Shown: one piece after another, positions 41,085 to 50,010 of the stretch | Position numbering within the stretch: position 1 is the stretch's first letter | Layout: each line of letters opens with the position of its first letter | Assembly: GCA_964624235.1 (NCBI GenBank) | Contig: CAZUXY010000035.1 | Span: forward strand, 1 to 50,093 | Direction of reading: 5' to 3' | DNA from: CAZUXY01 sp964624235 | GTDB taxonomy: Bacteria; Spirochaetota; UBA4802; UBA5368 | DNA: 50,093 bases | Position numbers and translations under genes: made by a program | The notes under the pieces: model-generated | What the model saw: the letters and a program-made list of their open reading frames with translations, nothing else | Told to the model about the DNA's origin: nothing | Databases searched by the model: none

Positions 41085-42416
41085 GTGAAAAATATACTCA
41101 TGCTGATGACGTTGCTTCTTTGCTCTTCCACGCTGAGAGGGGCCGATCTCTATTCCCTGTATCCGGTCGCGGCCAGAGGGGTCGATGTCGTAAACTTCAA
41201 CACGGGGTCTTTTATACTTGCCGGGCTTGCGGGCAGGAACGGGGGAGTCGCCCTGTTTAAACTGGACGACGGCTTCGCGGGCAAACCCTTCGGTACCTGG
41301 GATTACGGACGCAGGCATGAACGCACCGTGTTGCCGGGGGATGAACCGGTTAAAATGATCGCCGCTTCAGGCGGAGGATACATTATCCTGGCGGAACTCA
41401 AACCGTACAGCGCTGCCAGGGAAGGTATCAGCAGGCAGGCGGCGATATGGGTGATCAAGATATCGGATAACGGGATAGAGGAATGGACGCGGGTATACGA
41501 CGGCGGGGCGGTGGGATACAAGCCCTTTGACATCATCGGGACTCCCGATTCAGGGTATCTGATCACGGGGGTCGCGGTCGAGCAGACCGTAAAATGGAAG
41601 GGGCTGCTGATAAAAATCAACTCCCGGGGGGATCTCCAGTGGAAAAAAATCATGCAGGCAACCTCGTACTGTTCACTGAACAGGGCCGTCTGCCTGAGCA
41701 ACGGAGGTTACTTCCTTTACGGGTATGACCGGGTGCAGGACCGAGTGAATTACTGGCTGCAGGGAACGGACCCACTGGGCAACAGGTTGTGGCAGAAATT
41801 ATATCCGGGGATGGGCGACATGCTGCGGATTCCCGTCATGCCGGGGGAGGGGGGGCCCTTCTTTGCCCATATAAAAACAGAGAACAGGACTCCCCGGATG
41901 GCCGGGATCAGCGATGCGGGAAAACTGCTCTTTGACGGGCCGGTCACGGGGCTTTATCCGGCCGATAACCTGAGCGGGTATGTGAGTCTAAAGGACGGCG
42001 CCTCGGTGTTCTGCGGTCACACGAAGAATGCGGACAGCGATATTCTGCTGTGCAAGATAGGTTCAGGAAACCGTACGCTCTGGAGAAAGTCGCTGAACAT
42101 CGACGGTGACGACATGGGGGTCGCCCTGGTGAAAATGGATGACGGGTTTCTCGTCGCGGCCGTAACATCATATTCTTATGATTATAGCACCCAGGCCTAT
42201 TCGTATAAACATGCCCTCATAAAGACGGATTTCGAGGGGAACAGAAAGTGGACTGAAACCTTTACGCTGGGCAGAGCCGACAGCGTGGCCGGAGCCGTGC
42301 TGCTGCCGGGCAACCGGTGCGCCCTGCTGGTGTCGACCATCAGGAATTCGAGGAGCGAGGCCCTGCTCCTCCTGACTGAACCGGGGGGCAATATAGGAAC
42401 CATCAGGGAACACTGA
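41085..42416 (+). CDS. secreted beta-propeller-like protein
   Basis: This 443-residue protein has a short signal peptide (MKNILMLMTLLLCSSTLRGA). The body has recurring blade-like units, for example GGYIILAE, SGYLITGV, GGYFLYGYD and DGFLVAAVTS, each followed by a lysine-rich turn and W-x-K. This pattern is typical of predicted six- or seven-bladed propellers that bind ligands or surfaces. I recognise no specific family. The start is GTG at 41085. It is monocistronic, with a weak hairpin after it near 42590. Surface or periplasmic location is inferred from the signal. Confidence 0.6.
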   Translation: MKNILMLMTLLLCSSTLRGADLYSLYPVAARGVDVVNFNTGSFILAGLAGRNGGVALFKLDDGFAGKPFGTWDYGRRHERTVLPGDEPVKMIAASGGGYIILAELKPYSAAREGISRQAAIWVIKISDNGIEEWTRVYDGGAVGYKPFDIIGTPDSGYLITGVAVEQTVKWKGLLIKINSRGDLQWKKIMQATSYCSLNRAVCLSNGGYFLYGYDRVQDRVNYWLQGTDPLGNRLWQKLYPGMGDMLRIPVMPGEGGPFFAHIKTENRTPRMAGISDAGKLLFDGPVTGLYPADNLSGYVSLKDGASVFCGHTKNADSDILLCKIGSGNRTLWRKSLNIDGDDMGVALVKMDDGFLVAAVTSYSYDYSTQAYSYKHALIKTDFEGNRKWTETFTLGRADSVAGAVLLPGNRCALLVSTIRNSRSEALLLLTEPGGNIGTIREH

Positions 42417-42586
42417 CCGGTTTGCATGGATGATATCCCCCGGACTTCAATTCCGTAGGACACGATGCGGTATATGTCCTGATCGTCGGACAGGTCCGCT
42501 ATCAGGCGCGGACGACCGTACATATAAAGATCGCGGCGAAACGTATCGATAAAAGAACTTCACCATGGCGCGGTTCCCGTGTATAA

Positions 42587-42613
42587 CGGCCGTTTCGGCC
42601 GCAAACGCTTTTT
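42587..42613 (+). terminator. weak terminator-like hairpin
   Basis: CGGCCG (42587-42592) and CGGCCG (42596-42601) form a 6-bp stem with a TTT loop; a T-run (42609-42613) follows after CAAACGC. It lies about 170 bp beyond the propeller gene and 50 bp before the FliG-C-like gene. The T-run is offset from the stem, so this is a low-confidence call. Confidence 0.3.
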
Positions 42614-42662
42614 AATACGGAAAGTCATTTCCATAACTTGCAGGGAACAGGAGGCGTAACGC

Positions 42663-42947
42663 ATGTCACACGGTAATATTGAATGTTTCGAAGGCTGGGG
42701 AAAGCTTGAAGACTCGAAGATCCAGATGGTCCTCAGAGAGGTGGAAACGAAAGTACTGGCTGTCGCCCTCAAGGGGACCAGCAATGAAAATATCGCCGCT
42801 GTTCAAAGAAACATGAGTGCAAAGGCGGCGGCGAATCTTAAGGAAGTGATGGATAAGATGGGTTCTTTCCCTATAGGTGATGTAGCGCGGACCCAGCAGA
42901 ATATTATCGAGGTTATGCGGGGCCTGCGCTCCAGGGGTGTAATTTGA
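42663..42947 (+). CDS. orphan FliG C-terminal-domain-like small protein
   Basis: This 94-residue protein corresponds to the motor-facing C-terminal domain of FliG (FliG_C fold). Shared features are the opening FEGWGKLEDSKIQMVLREV, KVLAVALKGTSNENIAAVQ, the NMSAKAAANLKEVMDKMG helix and the DVARTQQNIIEVMRGLRSRG helix. Full-length FliG is about 330 residues and connects the flagellar rotor to MS-ring and stator. Here only one domain exists. The ATG is preceded by GGAGG at 7 nt, so this is a deliberate complete gene and not a fragment. No flagellar genes adjoin. It may bind rotor proteins or act outside the flagellum; this cannot be settled from sequence. FliG-C homology is fairly clear. Confidence 0.8.
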   Translation: MSHGNIECFEGWGKLEDSKIQMVLREVETKVLAVALKGTSNENIAAVQRNMSAKAAANLKEVMDKMGSFPIGDVARTQQNIIEVMRGLRSRGVI

Positions 42948-43003
42948 AACGAACGGTTATCAGCGCTTTCGGGTGATACTGAAATACCGGTTGGGGTTTA
43001 AAG

Positions 43004-43582
43004 ATGAAGAAATCAGGAACAAGACTGATCGTCTTCAGGCCATGGAACCTGCTGCTGGTGGTCGGCATGTTTGGTCTGGTTGTTTTGATCACGAAAAAAA
43101 TGATCGTGATACCTGATATTGATATTCCGGCAAGCTATTATTTTGTAATCGGGATCGCAGTTTCCCTGTGTACCATCGCGTATTTTACCGGGCGTATTAT
43201 ACGATATCTGAAAACAGACCGATGGAAAACCGTCTGGGCGACCATTGTGTCATCACGGGTCGACCAGGTTGAGAGTTCCGAGGGTTCGGCCGCGTATACA
43301 CCCCGGATCACGTACACCTGCACGGTGGACACGCAAGAATACACTTCCGAAAGGATCTTTCCCTCGAAGGGCTGGGATATTTCCTCTTTCACGTTTTTCG
43401 CGGACAAACTCGTTAAAAAATACACCCAGGGAAAGACGGTCCAGGCGTTCTACGATCCGGCAGAGCCCGAACATTCATGCCTTGAGCGGAAAATGCTGTT
43501 TCCCGATCTGGTGGCCCTTTTCGTGTCGGTCTGCACGCTGGTCATTTCCCTGCTTGTCGTTACGGGCATGCTGCACATCTGA
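43004..43582 (+). CDS. DUF3592-family membrane protein
   Basis: This 192-residue protein has two hydrophobic helices near the N terminus (about 14-30 and 45-66), a soluble beta-rich domain (about 75-155) with PRITYTCTVDTQEYTSERIF and a terminal helix at about 165-188. The arrangement and the phrase KTVQAFYDPAEPEHSCLE match DUF3592 (PF12158), a family of unknown function. A GGGG sequence precedes the ATG. It lies 56 bp after the FliG-C-like gene on the same strand, possibly co-transcribed. Confidence 0.78.
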   Translation: MKKSGTRLIVFRPWNLLLVVGMFGLVVLITKKMIVIPDIDIPASYYFVIGIAVSLCTIAYFTGRIIRYLKTDRWKTVWATIVSSRVDQVESSEGSAAYTPRITYTCTVDTQEYTSERIFPSKGWDISSFTFFADKLVKKYTQGKTVQAFYDPAEPEHSCLERKMLFPDLVALFVSVCTLVISLLVVTGMLHI

Positions 43583-43712
43583 CGGCGCTCGAAGGCAGAA
43601 TGAGGGAAGAATGGCAGGGCGGCTATCATCAGCACAGGGAGGTGAATTCCCGCGGGCGGACGCGCGCGCCGCGTTAAACTTTTTCATTCAAGGGTAACAT
43701 CCGGAGGACCAA

Positions 43713-44369
43713 ATGAAAAAACCACTGCCGGTATTGATCCTTGCCGTTTTATGTATTCCGCCGGTGAAACATGTTCATCCCGGTACTGAAACCATAGTTG
43801 ATTATTTCAACATGCTGGCACCGGTCCGGCGCTTTCTTGCGATCCTTTCATCAACAGCCGTCGGGGTTGTGGCGGTACTCTTTCTTGTCCTCTTTGCCGG
43901 GTGCGAGAGAAATGAACTGTATGATCTGGCAAAAAACAGCGCATCCGGCGGCGGGATAAAGATCGGCAGCATTTATATAAGCGGAGATTCGGTTGCGGGA
44001 GGAGGCCCGAGCGAGTTTTACTGGCACAAGTGCACCTCAAGCGGAGACGACCTGGGGGTGATATCGGGGCCGGATGCGGGCATGACGAATTTCAATTCGG
44101 CCATAAATTTTACAATTACGATTACCGATCCGATTTCTCCGGGGGATTACTTTCTTATTACATGGGGAACCGGCTCTACCAGTGCGGGCTTGAACAGGGT
44201 GTATACCTTTTACGATACAACAGGCGCGGAGATAACCACACAAAGCCATTATCTTTCAAGTGCCGCATTGATTTGCAGGGAGGATGATTTCACCTCCACC
44301 GGCGATACCTTTACCCTGTTTTATTTCGATGGAACCACGGTAACGTTAAACCAGTACGTTCTGCCGTAA
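43713..44369 (+). CDS. putative lipoprotein with an extended N terminus
   Basis: This 218-residue protein has two N-terminal hydrophobic segments: the first directly at the start (MKKPLPVLILAVLCIPP) and a second lipoprotein-like signal (about 34-62, ending LFAGC, lipobox cysteine C63). The mature part after C63 is Gly/Ser/Thr-rich with repeated short strands, suggesting a small beta-rich surface protein. The ATG at 43713 has a very good GGAGG 5 nt upstream, while the later ATG at 43812 (just before the second signal) has none. The N-terminal part could be an older ORF fused in frame or a leader. Function unknown. Confidence 0.5.
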   Translation: MKKPLPVLILAVLCIPPVKHVHPGTETIVDYFNMLAPVRRFLAILSSTAVGVVAVLFLVLFAGCERNELYDLAKNSASGGGIKIGSIYISGDSVAGGGPSEFYWHKCTSSGDDLGVISGPDAGMTNFNSAINFTITITDPISPGDYFLITWGTGSTSAGLNRVYTFYDTTGAEITTQSHYLSSAALICREDDFTSTGDTFTLFYFDGTTVTLNQYVLP

Positions 44370-44588
44370 AATACCACCCCTCCGTCATAAAGTTTCAGCG
44401 GTGAAGTACATTGGGAAAAAAACCTGATAAATTCACTGAAAATCCAAACCTGACATAAGGGTGTCACCGGGACGTGGTACTGTATCGCCGGGTGTACTGA
44501 ACCTCGTGGTCAGGAGTTCGGGAATTTAATAGTTCAATTTCAATTACGGTCAGTGCACCTGATCACTATTACATAAGGAGCTTTGTTT

Positions 44589-44936
44589 ATGAGAAAAATT
44601 GTCGCGGATGCCGGTCTGGTCGCCTTTTGCGGACTCTATTGCGGTGCGTGCGGCGCGTATCTGAAGGAGCGCTGTCCGGGTTGCAGGGAAAATAAAAAGG
44701 CCGCGTGGTGCAAAATACGCCTCTGCGGTCAGGACAACGGTTACGCCACATGTGCGGACTGTACTTATTTTAACGACGTGAATGACTGCGGTAAGTTCAA
44801 CAATATTATTTCCAGGTTCTTCGCGCTGGTGTTCCGTTCGAATCGGAAGGCCTGCATCGCACAGATACGGGACAGGGGTATCGAAGAACACGCCGTGGTT
44901 ATGGCCGCCGGCATGAGGCACAGTTTGCGGCCATAG
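44589..44936 (+). CDS. DUF3795 cysteine-rich protein
   Basis: This 115-residue protein has the DUF3795 pattern: FCGLYCGACGAYLKERCPGC, then WCKIRLCG, CADCTYF and a final DCGKF, giving about eleven cysteines that likely bind zinc or an iron-sulfur cluster. The ATG at 44589 has AAGGAG 8 nt upstream, so an earlier TTG at 44583 is not used. It ends 5 bp before the convergent membrane-protein gene. Family members are widespread in anaerobes, with unknown function. Confidence 0.82.
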   Translation: MRKIVADAGLVAFCGLYCGACGAYLKERCPGCRENKKAAWCKIRLCGQDNGYATCADCTYFNDVNDCGKFNNIISRFFALVFRSNRKACIAQIRDRGIEEHAVVMAAGMRHSLRP

Positions 44937-44941
44937 AGGTT

Positions 44942-45781
44942 TTACCCGGACCCGTGCTCCCGCCACCGGAACCCGCTCAGGGCCAGCAGCACCACGTTGG
45001 CGCCGTAGAACACCCACACCACGCGGAAGGCGATCTGCGAAGGGGCGCCTATGCCTATGTTGTAGATCTCACCGACTATCTCGGTGAGATACCAGCAGGT
45101 CATGGCCAGGGCAGCCATCCACGCGTTGGGTTCCGGGTAGAGTTTGTAACGAACCGTTTCCCACGCAAACCAGGTGGAGGTGCAGAAAAAGGCCGTGTAG
45201 ACGGGGCCGATCACCTGGTGCCCCACCCGCACGATGTCGTTCCAGAGGATTCCCATGAGCGCCACGGCGGAACCGTATATTAAAAGCGGCAGCCACAGCC
45301 TCTTCAGCAGGGTCTCATCGGGATGCTGTTTTTTCCATGCCCTTCTGAAATAGGGAAACCCCCTGCCGTGACGCACCGCCAGGAAGCCGTGGGCGCAAAT
45401 GGAGAGCGCCCCTCCGGCCATGAAGATCGGTGAATCCACCGGCGTGTTCGGCAGCAGCACCACGGCGCTCATCAGGATGTCGGTGGGGAACATGCACAGG
45501 AACGCGAAAAGCAGCAGACTCAGGTCCCGGCGGTCCAGGTGGTATTTCCCGACGGCGCACACCATGAAGAGGCACAGGAGGGTGATGCAGGGCTTGCCGA
45601 TACCGGGGTAAAGTGTTGCGGGTATGCCGTACAGGTATACCGCCCAGTCGATGGCGAAAACGGAACCGGCAAGGAGCAGCACCCCTCCCAGCAGGGCAAG
45701 GACCAGGGCTTTGCGCCTGCCTTCGAGCACTGTTCCCGTTACCGGCCGAATCCAGTGTCCGGTATCGGCGGCGTTTGACAT
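44942..45781 (-). CDS. multi-helix membrane protein, YhhN-like
   Basis: This 279-residue protein has about eight transmembrane helices. The segment YHLDRRDLSLLLFAFLCMF followed by PTDILM resembles the second and third helices of YhhN/lysoplasmalogenase-like proteins (TMEM86 group), which hydrolyse the vinyl-ether bond of lysoplasmalogens. The similarity is modest, and the C-terminal half does not offer further signature residues I can identify. GGGAGG lies 6 nt before the ATG. It stands alone on the minus strand, convergent with the DUF3795 gene and divergent from the bacteriohemerythrin. Membrane location is secure; function is not. Confidence 0.5.
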   Translation of the reverse strand: MSNAADTGHWIRPVTGTVLEGRRKALVLALLGGVLLLAGSVFAIDWAVYLYGIPATLYPGIGKPCITLLCLFMVCAVGKYHLDRRDLSLLLFAFLCMFPTDILMSAVVLLPNTPVDSPIFMAGGALSICAHGFLAVRHGRGFPYFRRAWKKQHPDETLLKRLWLPLLIYGSAVALMGILWNDIVRVGHQVIGPVYTAFFCTSTWFAWETVRYKLYPEPNAWMAALAMTCWYLTEIVGEIYNIGIGAPSQIAFRVVWVFYGANVVLLALSGFRWREHGSG

Positions 45782-45947
45782 AATGAACCTCCCGGTGGTG
45801 ACGGTTGTTTCTATGGATGAGCTTGCGGCGGTCTGTTGCGGAATGCCAGCACTTTTTTATTGATAACCCTTCGGTGAAGAATCAGGGTCCTGTATTAATT
45901 CGCTTTACCGGCAGGAATTATGATGGTATCCTGTTGTTGAAGACAGT

Positions 45948-46361
45948 ATGAAATCTCAAGAATTGAAATGGAGCCCGGCATTCAGTGTAGGGGTGGAGTA
46001 TATCGACAACCATCACCGCACTCTTATCGGCATTGTCGTTGACCTGAGACAGGCCGTGAACCTGAACCAGAGCAGGGTAATAATCAAACAGGTGCTGTTT
46101 GAACTGGTAAGTTACACCAGGTACCACTTCGCCGCCGAGGAGCGCATGATGCTGCTGCATGGGTACAACGGGTATGACCGGCATTACCAGGAACACCGGC
46201 TCCTTACGAAGCAGGTCGAAGACTATCTGGAACTTTACGGCATGGGTGATAAAGAACTTCCGGCAAGGGTCCTGGAGTTCCTGAAGGAGTGGCTGATGAA
46301 CCACGTGCTGAAGAGCGACAAGGACCTGGGACGCTACCTCAACACAGTGGGAGTCCATTAG
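45948..46361 (+). CDS. bacteriohemerythrin
   Basis: This 137-residue four-helix-bundle protein binds a di-iron centre. Putative ligands are H23 (IDNHHRTL), H60 and E64 (YHFAAEERMM), H79 and H83 (DRHYQEH), H119 and D124 (NHVLKSDKDLG). These match the H..HxxxE..HxxxH..HxxxxD pattern of the family. Single-domain bacteriohemerythrins bind oxygen reversibly and are used for oxygen storage, delivery or sensing, often in microaerobic or anaerobic bacteria. It has no signal peptide. It is monocistronic and follows the divergent membrane-protein gene. Confidence 0.95.
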   Translation: MKSQELKWSPAFSVGVEYIDNHHRTLIGIVVDLRQAVNLNQSRVIIKQVLFELVSYTRYHFAAEERMMLLHGYNGYDRHYQEHRLLTKQVEDYLELYGMGDKELPARVLEFLKEWLMNHVLKSDKDLGRYLNTVGVH

Positions 46362-46593
46362 GCTGTAGTACTGAACGGGATGTATAATCGCTGCCTGTAG
46401 TTCCGAATGCAGTATACCCCCTTCCCGCATGTTCACCCGCTCCTTTTAGATTTTTCCGCTCTGGTTTTTTTCCGTTTGTCTTTTTCCATGATACTCTATA
46501 TGTTGACATTGCTCCCGGGGAAGGCCGTACAGGCGTACCCCCGGGACTCGACTTTACAGATTGTGATAATTTATCATGTCCAGAGGAAAATGT

Positions 46594-47403
46594 ATGAAAA
46601 AGTATTTGCTCGCGGTGACGGTGCTGACGGCGTTTCTCTCGGGGTGTATGGACGCTGAAACGAGGATCATCGTGAATCCCGACGGTTCGGGATTTATCCA
46701 TGAAACCTTCATGGTGAAGAACGCCGTGGTGGAACAGATGAAAAAGGGCTTCGGTTCGGAAAAGGAGCCGAAGGAGGAGAAAAAGCTCTACAAGATGGAC
46801 GAGCTCATAAAGAAAAGCGCCGCGTACGGTGAGGGAGTTGCCTTCGTATCGGTGAAGGACACGGCCAACGCGACCCACCAGGGATATATCGCGGTCTACT
46901 CCTTCAAGGACGTCACCAGGCTCAAGATCAACCAAAGCCTGCAGAGCAAGATGAAGCAGGACGACACCCGGAAACCCGATGAATCAGAGTATCTGGTGTT
47001 TCTCTTCACCAAAGGCGCCGAGCCGACCCTTACGGTGATCATGCCCGAAAAAAAGCCTAAAGAGGAAGCGAAGAAGGAAGAGGGAGAAAAACCGCCGGTC
47101 GACGATAAGAAGATGGAACAGCAGATGAAGATGATGAAGGCAATGTTCGACGGTATGCGCCTGGCCCTCATTCTCCAGGTAAACGGGACCATCACCAGGA
47201 CCAACGCCGCCAACGTGAAGGAAAACGTCGTGACCCTGTTCGACATTGAGTTTTCTAAATTCCTGGACAACACCGAGAAACTAAAGGAAATGAGCAAGAG
47301 TAAACCCAAAAGCATGGAAGAAACCAAGGCGATGCTCAAGGGCATACCGGGCATCGTCATAGAGACGGCAAAGAAGGTCTCGGTGACCTTCAAAGGGAAA
47401 TAA
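46594..47403 (+). CDS. lipoprotein of unknown function
   Basis: This 269-residue protein has a lipobox at the end of its signal peptide (LSGC, C18). The mature part begins with DAETRIIVNPDGSGFIHETF, suggesting a beta-rich N-terminal domain. A lysine/glutamate-rich, probably disordered or coiled stretch (about 145-190) precedes a C-terminal helix region. I start at 46594, where AGAGG lies 7 nt upstream, not the frame from 46576. I recognise no family. Location as an outer- or inner-membrane-anchored lipoprotein is likely. Confidence 0.72.
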   Translation: MKKYLLAVTVLTAFLSGCMDAETRIIVNPDGSGFIHETFMVKNAVVEQMKKGFGSEKEPKEEKKLYKMDELIKKSAAYGEGVAFVSVKDTANATHQGYIAVYSFKDVTRLKINQSLQSKMKQDDTRKPDESEYLVFLFTKGAEPTLTVIMPEKKPKEEAKKEEGEKPPVDDKKMEQQMKMMKAMFDGMRLALILQVNGTITRTNAANVKENVVTLFDIEFSKFLDNTEKLKEMSKSKPKSMEETKAMLKGIPGIVIETAKKVSVTFKGK

Positions 47404-47517
47404 CGGATTTTACTACAACGCCGCCCTGGAAGAAATGTGTGGTTCGGCGGGAAGCTTCCGACAATCCCATAGTAACAAGGCGTACGGTTGTAATTGTTGA
47501 AAATCGCTGAAATAATC

Positions 47518-47558
47518 CCCCTGCCGGAGCACCTGCGGAATCGGGGCCCCGGCAGGGG
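47518..47558. terminator. 10-bp hairpin between convergent genes
   Basis: CCCCTGCCGG (47518-47527) and CCGGCAGGGG (47549-47558) are exact complements with a 21-nt loop. It lies between the stop of the lipoprotein gene (47403) and the stop of the convergent MaoC-type gene (47575). There is no T-tract, so this is a shared 3'-end hairpin or a weak bidirectional terminator. Confidence 0.45.
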
Positions 47559-47574
47559 AATTACCAATGGCTGT

Positions 47575-47994
47575 TCAACTTCTTGGGGGGGAGATGACCG
47601 CCTCCCCGTCTGCTACCAGGGTGCCTTTTTGGTTGTTGCAGGAGGTTCTACAGACTATTCTTCTTTTTTCATCTCTCTTCTCGATCACCTCGACTTTTAC
47701 CGTGATGGTGTCGCCAATGTATACCGGTGATAAAAAAGCCAGGGTCTGGGAAATATAAATCGAACCGTTTCCCGGCAGTTGATTTCCCAGGACGTTCGAT
47801 ATAAGTCCTCCAAGCAGCATCCCGTGTGCGATCCTTCTGCCAAAAGATGTGGTACGCGCGAACTCCTCGTTCACATGGGCGGGGTTGAAATCGCCGGTTA
47901 TGCCCGCATAGAGGTATATGTCTGTTTCCGAAATGGTTTTCGTAAAAAAAGCGTTGTCGCCTATGGCGGTTTTTTCGTAACTATTAGTTGGCAT
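47575..47994 (-). CDS. MaoC-type (R)-specific enoyl-CoA hydratase
   Basis: This 139-residue single hot-dog domain has the (R)-hydratase motif YAGITGDFNPAHVNEEFA, with catalytic D35 and H40, followed by GRRIAHGMLLGGL. It would hydrate trans-2-enoyl-CoA to (R)-3-hydroxyacyl-CoA in the cytoplasm. It follows the CoA-transferase gene by 33 bp on the same strand, so the two are likely co-expressed in acyl-CoA metabolism. The substrate chain length cannot be told from the sequence. PhaJ-like enzymes feed polyhydroxyalkanoate synthesis, but no such synthase is in the window. Confidence 0.9.
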   Translation of the reverse strand: MPTNSYEKTAIGDNAFFTKTISETDIYLYAGITGDFNPAHVNEEFARTTSFGRRIAHGMLLGGLISNVLGNQLPGNGSIYISQTLAFLSPVYIGDTITVKVEVIEKRDEKRRIVCRTSCNNQKGTLVADGEAVISPPRS

Positions 47995-48027
47995 TGGGGC
48001 TTTCCGTATTATGCTTTAAATTTTTTG

Positions 48028-50010
48028 TCACCTGAGCGCCATTACCGCCTGTTCCTTGGTGGCGTACATGTCGGCGCAAATCTTTTTCTCTTCCAGGGCC
48101 CGGCCGAGCAGCATACGGCAGAAAGCATTCGAGGTGTATCTTGTCACCTTTATGTAATAGGCGCTGATTATTTTCTCCACTATCTCGGTGTAGCGGTCGA
48201 TCAGATCCTGGTTAATGGCGAAATTGTCATAGTTGATTATCGCATACACTTTTTTCCCTACCGATTCAAGTATCGCGGTTGCGTGACGGTGTATCTCGTC
48301 GATAAGGTTGTACGAGCGTACTGCCAGTCCTTCGAAATTGACATAGAAGATGTTGGATTCGGCATCATAGATGAAGCGGTCTTCCAGCGGGATTCCCAGC
48401 AGGTCTTCCTTGAGGTTCATGGGTTCCGTCTGGAATATTCTCGCATCCATTTCGACGGGGATCCCCTTCACAACGGGCCTGAAATCCATGTGAGCAATGA
48501 TGTCTTTTTCGATGTCGACACCCGGAGCGACTTCCATCAGCCTGAGTCCTTCCCCGTTGAGGGTGAAAACGCAGCGTTCGGTTATATAAAGGACCGGCTT
48601 ACCCGTCTCAAGGGCAAAACGGGCGCTGAAAGTCAGATGGTCCACTTTTTCAACGAACTTTTTCACGGCACCTTCCCTGATGATTTTCAGTTTTCCGTTT
48701 TCAACCCTCACTTCGAGTCCCGACGTGGTGAATGTTCCCACAAAGATTACCTTTTTTGCGTTCTGGCTGATATTGATAAAACCGCCTGCTCCCGCTAGCC
48801 GCGGGCCGAATTTGCTTACGTTGAGATTGCCTTCCCGGTCCGCCTGGGCAAGTCCGAGAAATGTGATATCGAGACCGCCGCCGTCGTAAAAGTCGAACTG
48901 GTACGGCTGGTCGATGATGGCATCGGTGTTCATCGCCGCGCCGAAACTGAGTCCCCCGGTGGGTATGCCGCCGATAACGCCCGCCTCGGCGGTAAGACTG
49001 ATGTATTCCAGAATCTGTTCCTCGGCGGCGACGGCGGCTACCCCTTCAGGCATGCCTATGCCCAGGTTGACGATATCGTTTGTTTTGAGCTCCATGGCGG
49101 CGCGGCGGGCGATTATTTTACGTTCATCCAACTCCATGGGAGGGAACGACGACAGGGGTGCCTTTATCTCGCCGCTCAGGGAGGGATCATATTTAACAGC
49201 GAAAGTCTGCCAGTGGTTCTCGGGGTCTTTGACCTGTACAACGCAATCCACCAGAATGCCCGGTATCTTCACGTTTTTCGCATTCAGTGTGCCGCGCTCG
49301 GCGATGCGTTCCACCTGTACTATGACAACACCTCTGGAATTTCTTACCGCCATCGCAATGGCCAGTGTCTCGAGGAAAAGGGCCTCTTTTTCCATGCTTA
49401 TGTTTCCGTCGACATCTCCCGTGGTCCCTCTGAGCAGGGCGATATCGATGGGGAATGTCTTATATGCAAGGTATTCCTTTCCGTCGAAGGTGACGACCTC
49501 AACGATGTCCTCGGTTGTACGGTTGTTGATTTTACCGCCACCATTTCTGGGATCTACGAAGGTATACAGCCCCACACGGCTTATAGTCCGGGGTCTTTTT
49601 GCGGCAATATCGCGAAACATGTGGGAAACCACCCCCTGTGGCAGATTGTATGCCTCGATCTTGTTCGTGAACGCCAGTTTCTGCAGTTTTGGGGCCAGTC
49701 CCCAGTGACCGCCTATGATGCGCTTCACCATTCCTTCGTGTCCCAGGTGGTTCAATCCTTTTTCCTTCCCGTCACCCTGGCCGGCAGCATATACAAGCGT
49801 GAGGTCCCGCGGTTCCCCGGTTTTAATGAAGCGTTCTTCCAGGGCAGTCGCGACTTCCTCGGCGAAACCGGTTCCGACGAATCCTTCCGTCGCGACTACG
49901 TTACCGTTCTTAACGAGCTGGACAGCCTCTTCGACCGATACTATTTTGCTTCGCTTTATGCGGGGCTGGAGTGTACCCAGCATGGGGTGTTGTACTTTGC
50001 CTTCAGTCAT
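48028..50010 (-). CDS. fused-subunit acyl-CoA:carboxylate CoA-transferase with a C-terminal extension
   Basis: This 660-residue family I CoA-transferase has both halves in one chain. The first half (about 1-290) contains EGFVGTGFAEE and LLRGTTGDVDGNISMEKEA. The second (about 291-530) has NLGIGMPEGVA and the catalytic glutamate E342 in TAEAGVIGGIPTGG, which forms the glutamyl-CoA intermediate. Propionate CoA-transferase/YdiF-type enzymes are about 520-530 residues. Here roughly 125 further residues follow (about 535-660, with NFEGLAVRSYNLIDEIHRHA and RMLLGRALEEKK). I do not recognise a catalytic motif in them; a regulatory or oligomerisation role is a guess. It would move CoA between an acyl-CoA and acetate or similar. 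It lies 33 bp upstream of the MaoC-type gene. Confidence 0.88.
   Translation of the reverse strand: MTEGKVQHPMLGTLQPRIKRSKIVSVEEAVQLVKNGNVVATEGFVGTGFAEEVATALEERFIKTGEPRDLTLVYAAGQGDGKEKGLNHLGHEGMVKRIIGGHWGLAPKLQKLAFTNKIEAYNLPQGVVSHMFRDIAAKRPRTISRVGLYTFVDPRNGGGKINNRTTEDIVEVVTFDGKEYLAYKTFPIDIALLRGTTGDVDGNISMEKEALFLETLAIAMAVRNSRGVVIVQVERIAERGTLNAKNVKIPGILVDCVVQVKDPENHWQTFAVKYDPSLSGEIKAPLSSFPPMELDERKIIARRAAMELKTNDIVNLGIGMPEGVAAVAAEEQILEYISLTAEAGVIGGIPTGGLSFGAAMNTDAIIDQPYQFDFYDGGGLDITFLGLAQADREGNLNVSKFGPRLAGAGGFINISQNAKKVIFVGTFTTSGLEVRVENGKLKIIREGAVKKFVEKVDHLTFSARFALETGKPVLYITERCVFTLNGEGLRLMEVAPGVDIEKDIIAHMDFRPVVKGIPVEMDARIFQTEPMNLKEDLLGIPLEDRFIYDAESNIFYVNFEGLAVRSYNLIDEIHRHATAILESVGKKVYAIINYDNFAINQDLIDRYTEIVEKIISAYYIKVTRYTSNAFCRMLLGRALEEKKICADMYATKEQAVMALR

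Noticed and set aside
47779..48798. 339-codon plus-strand frame
   Set aside because: Antisense shadow of the MaoC-type and CoA-transferase genes, with no domain content.
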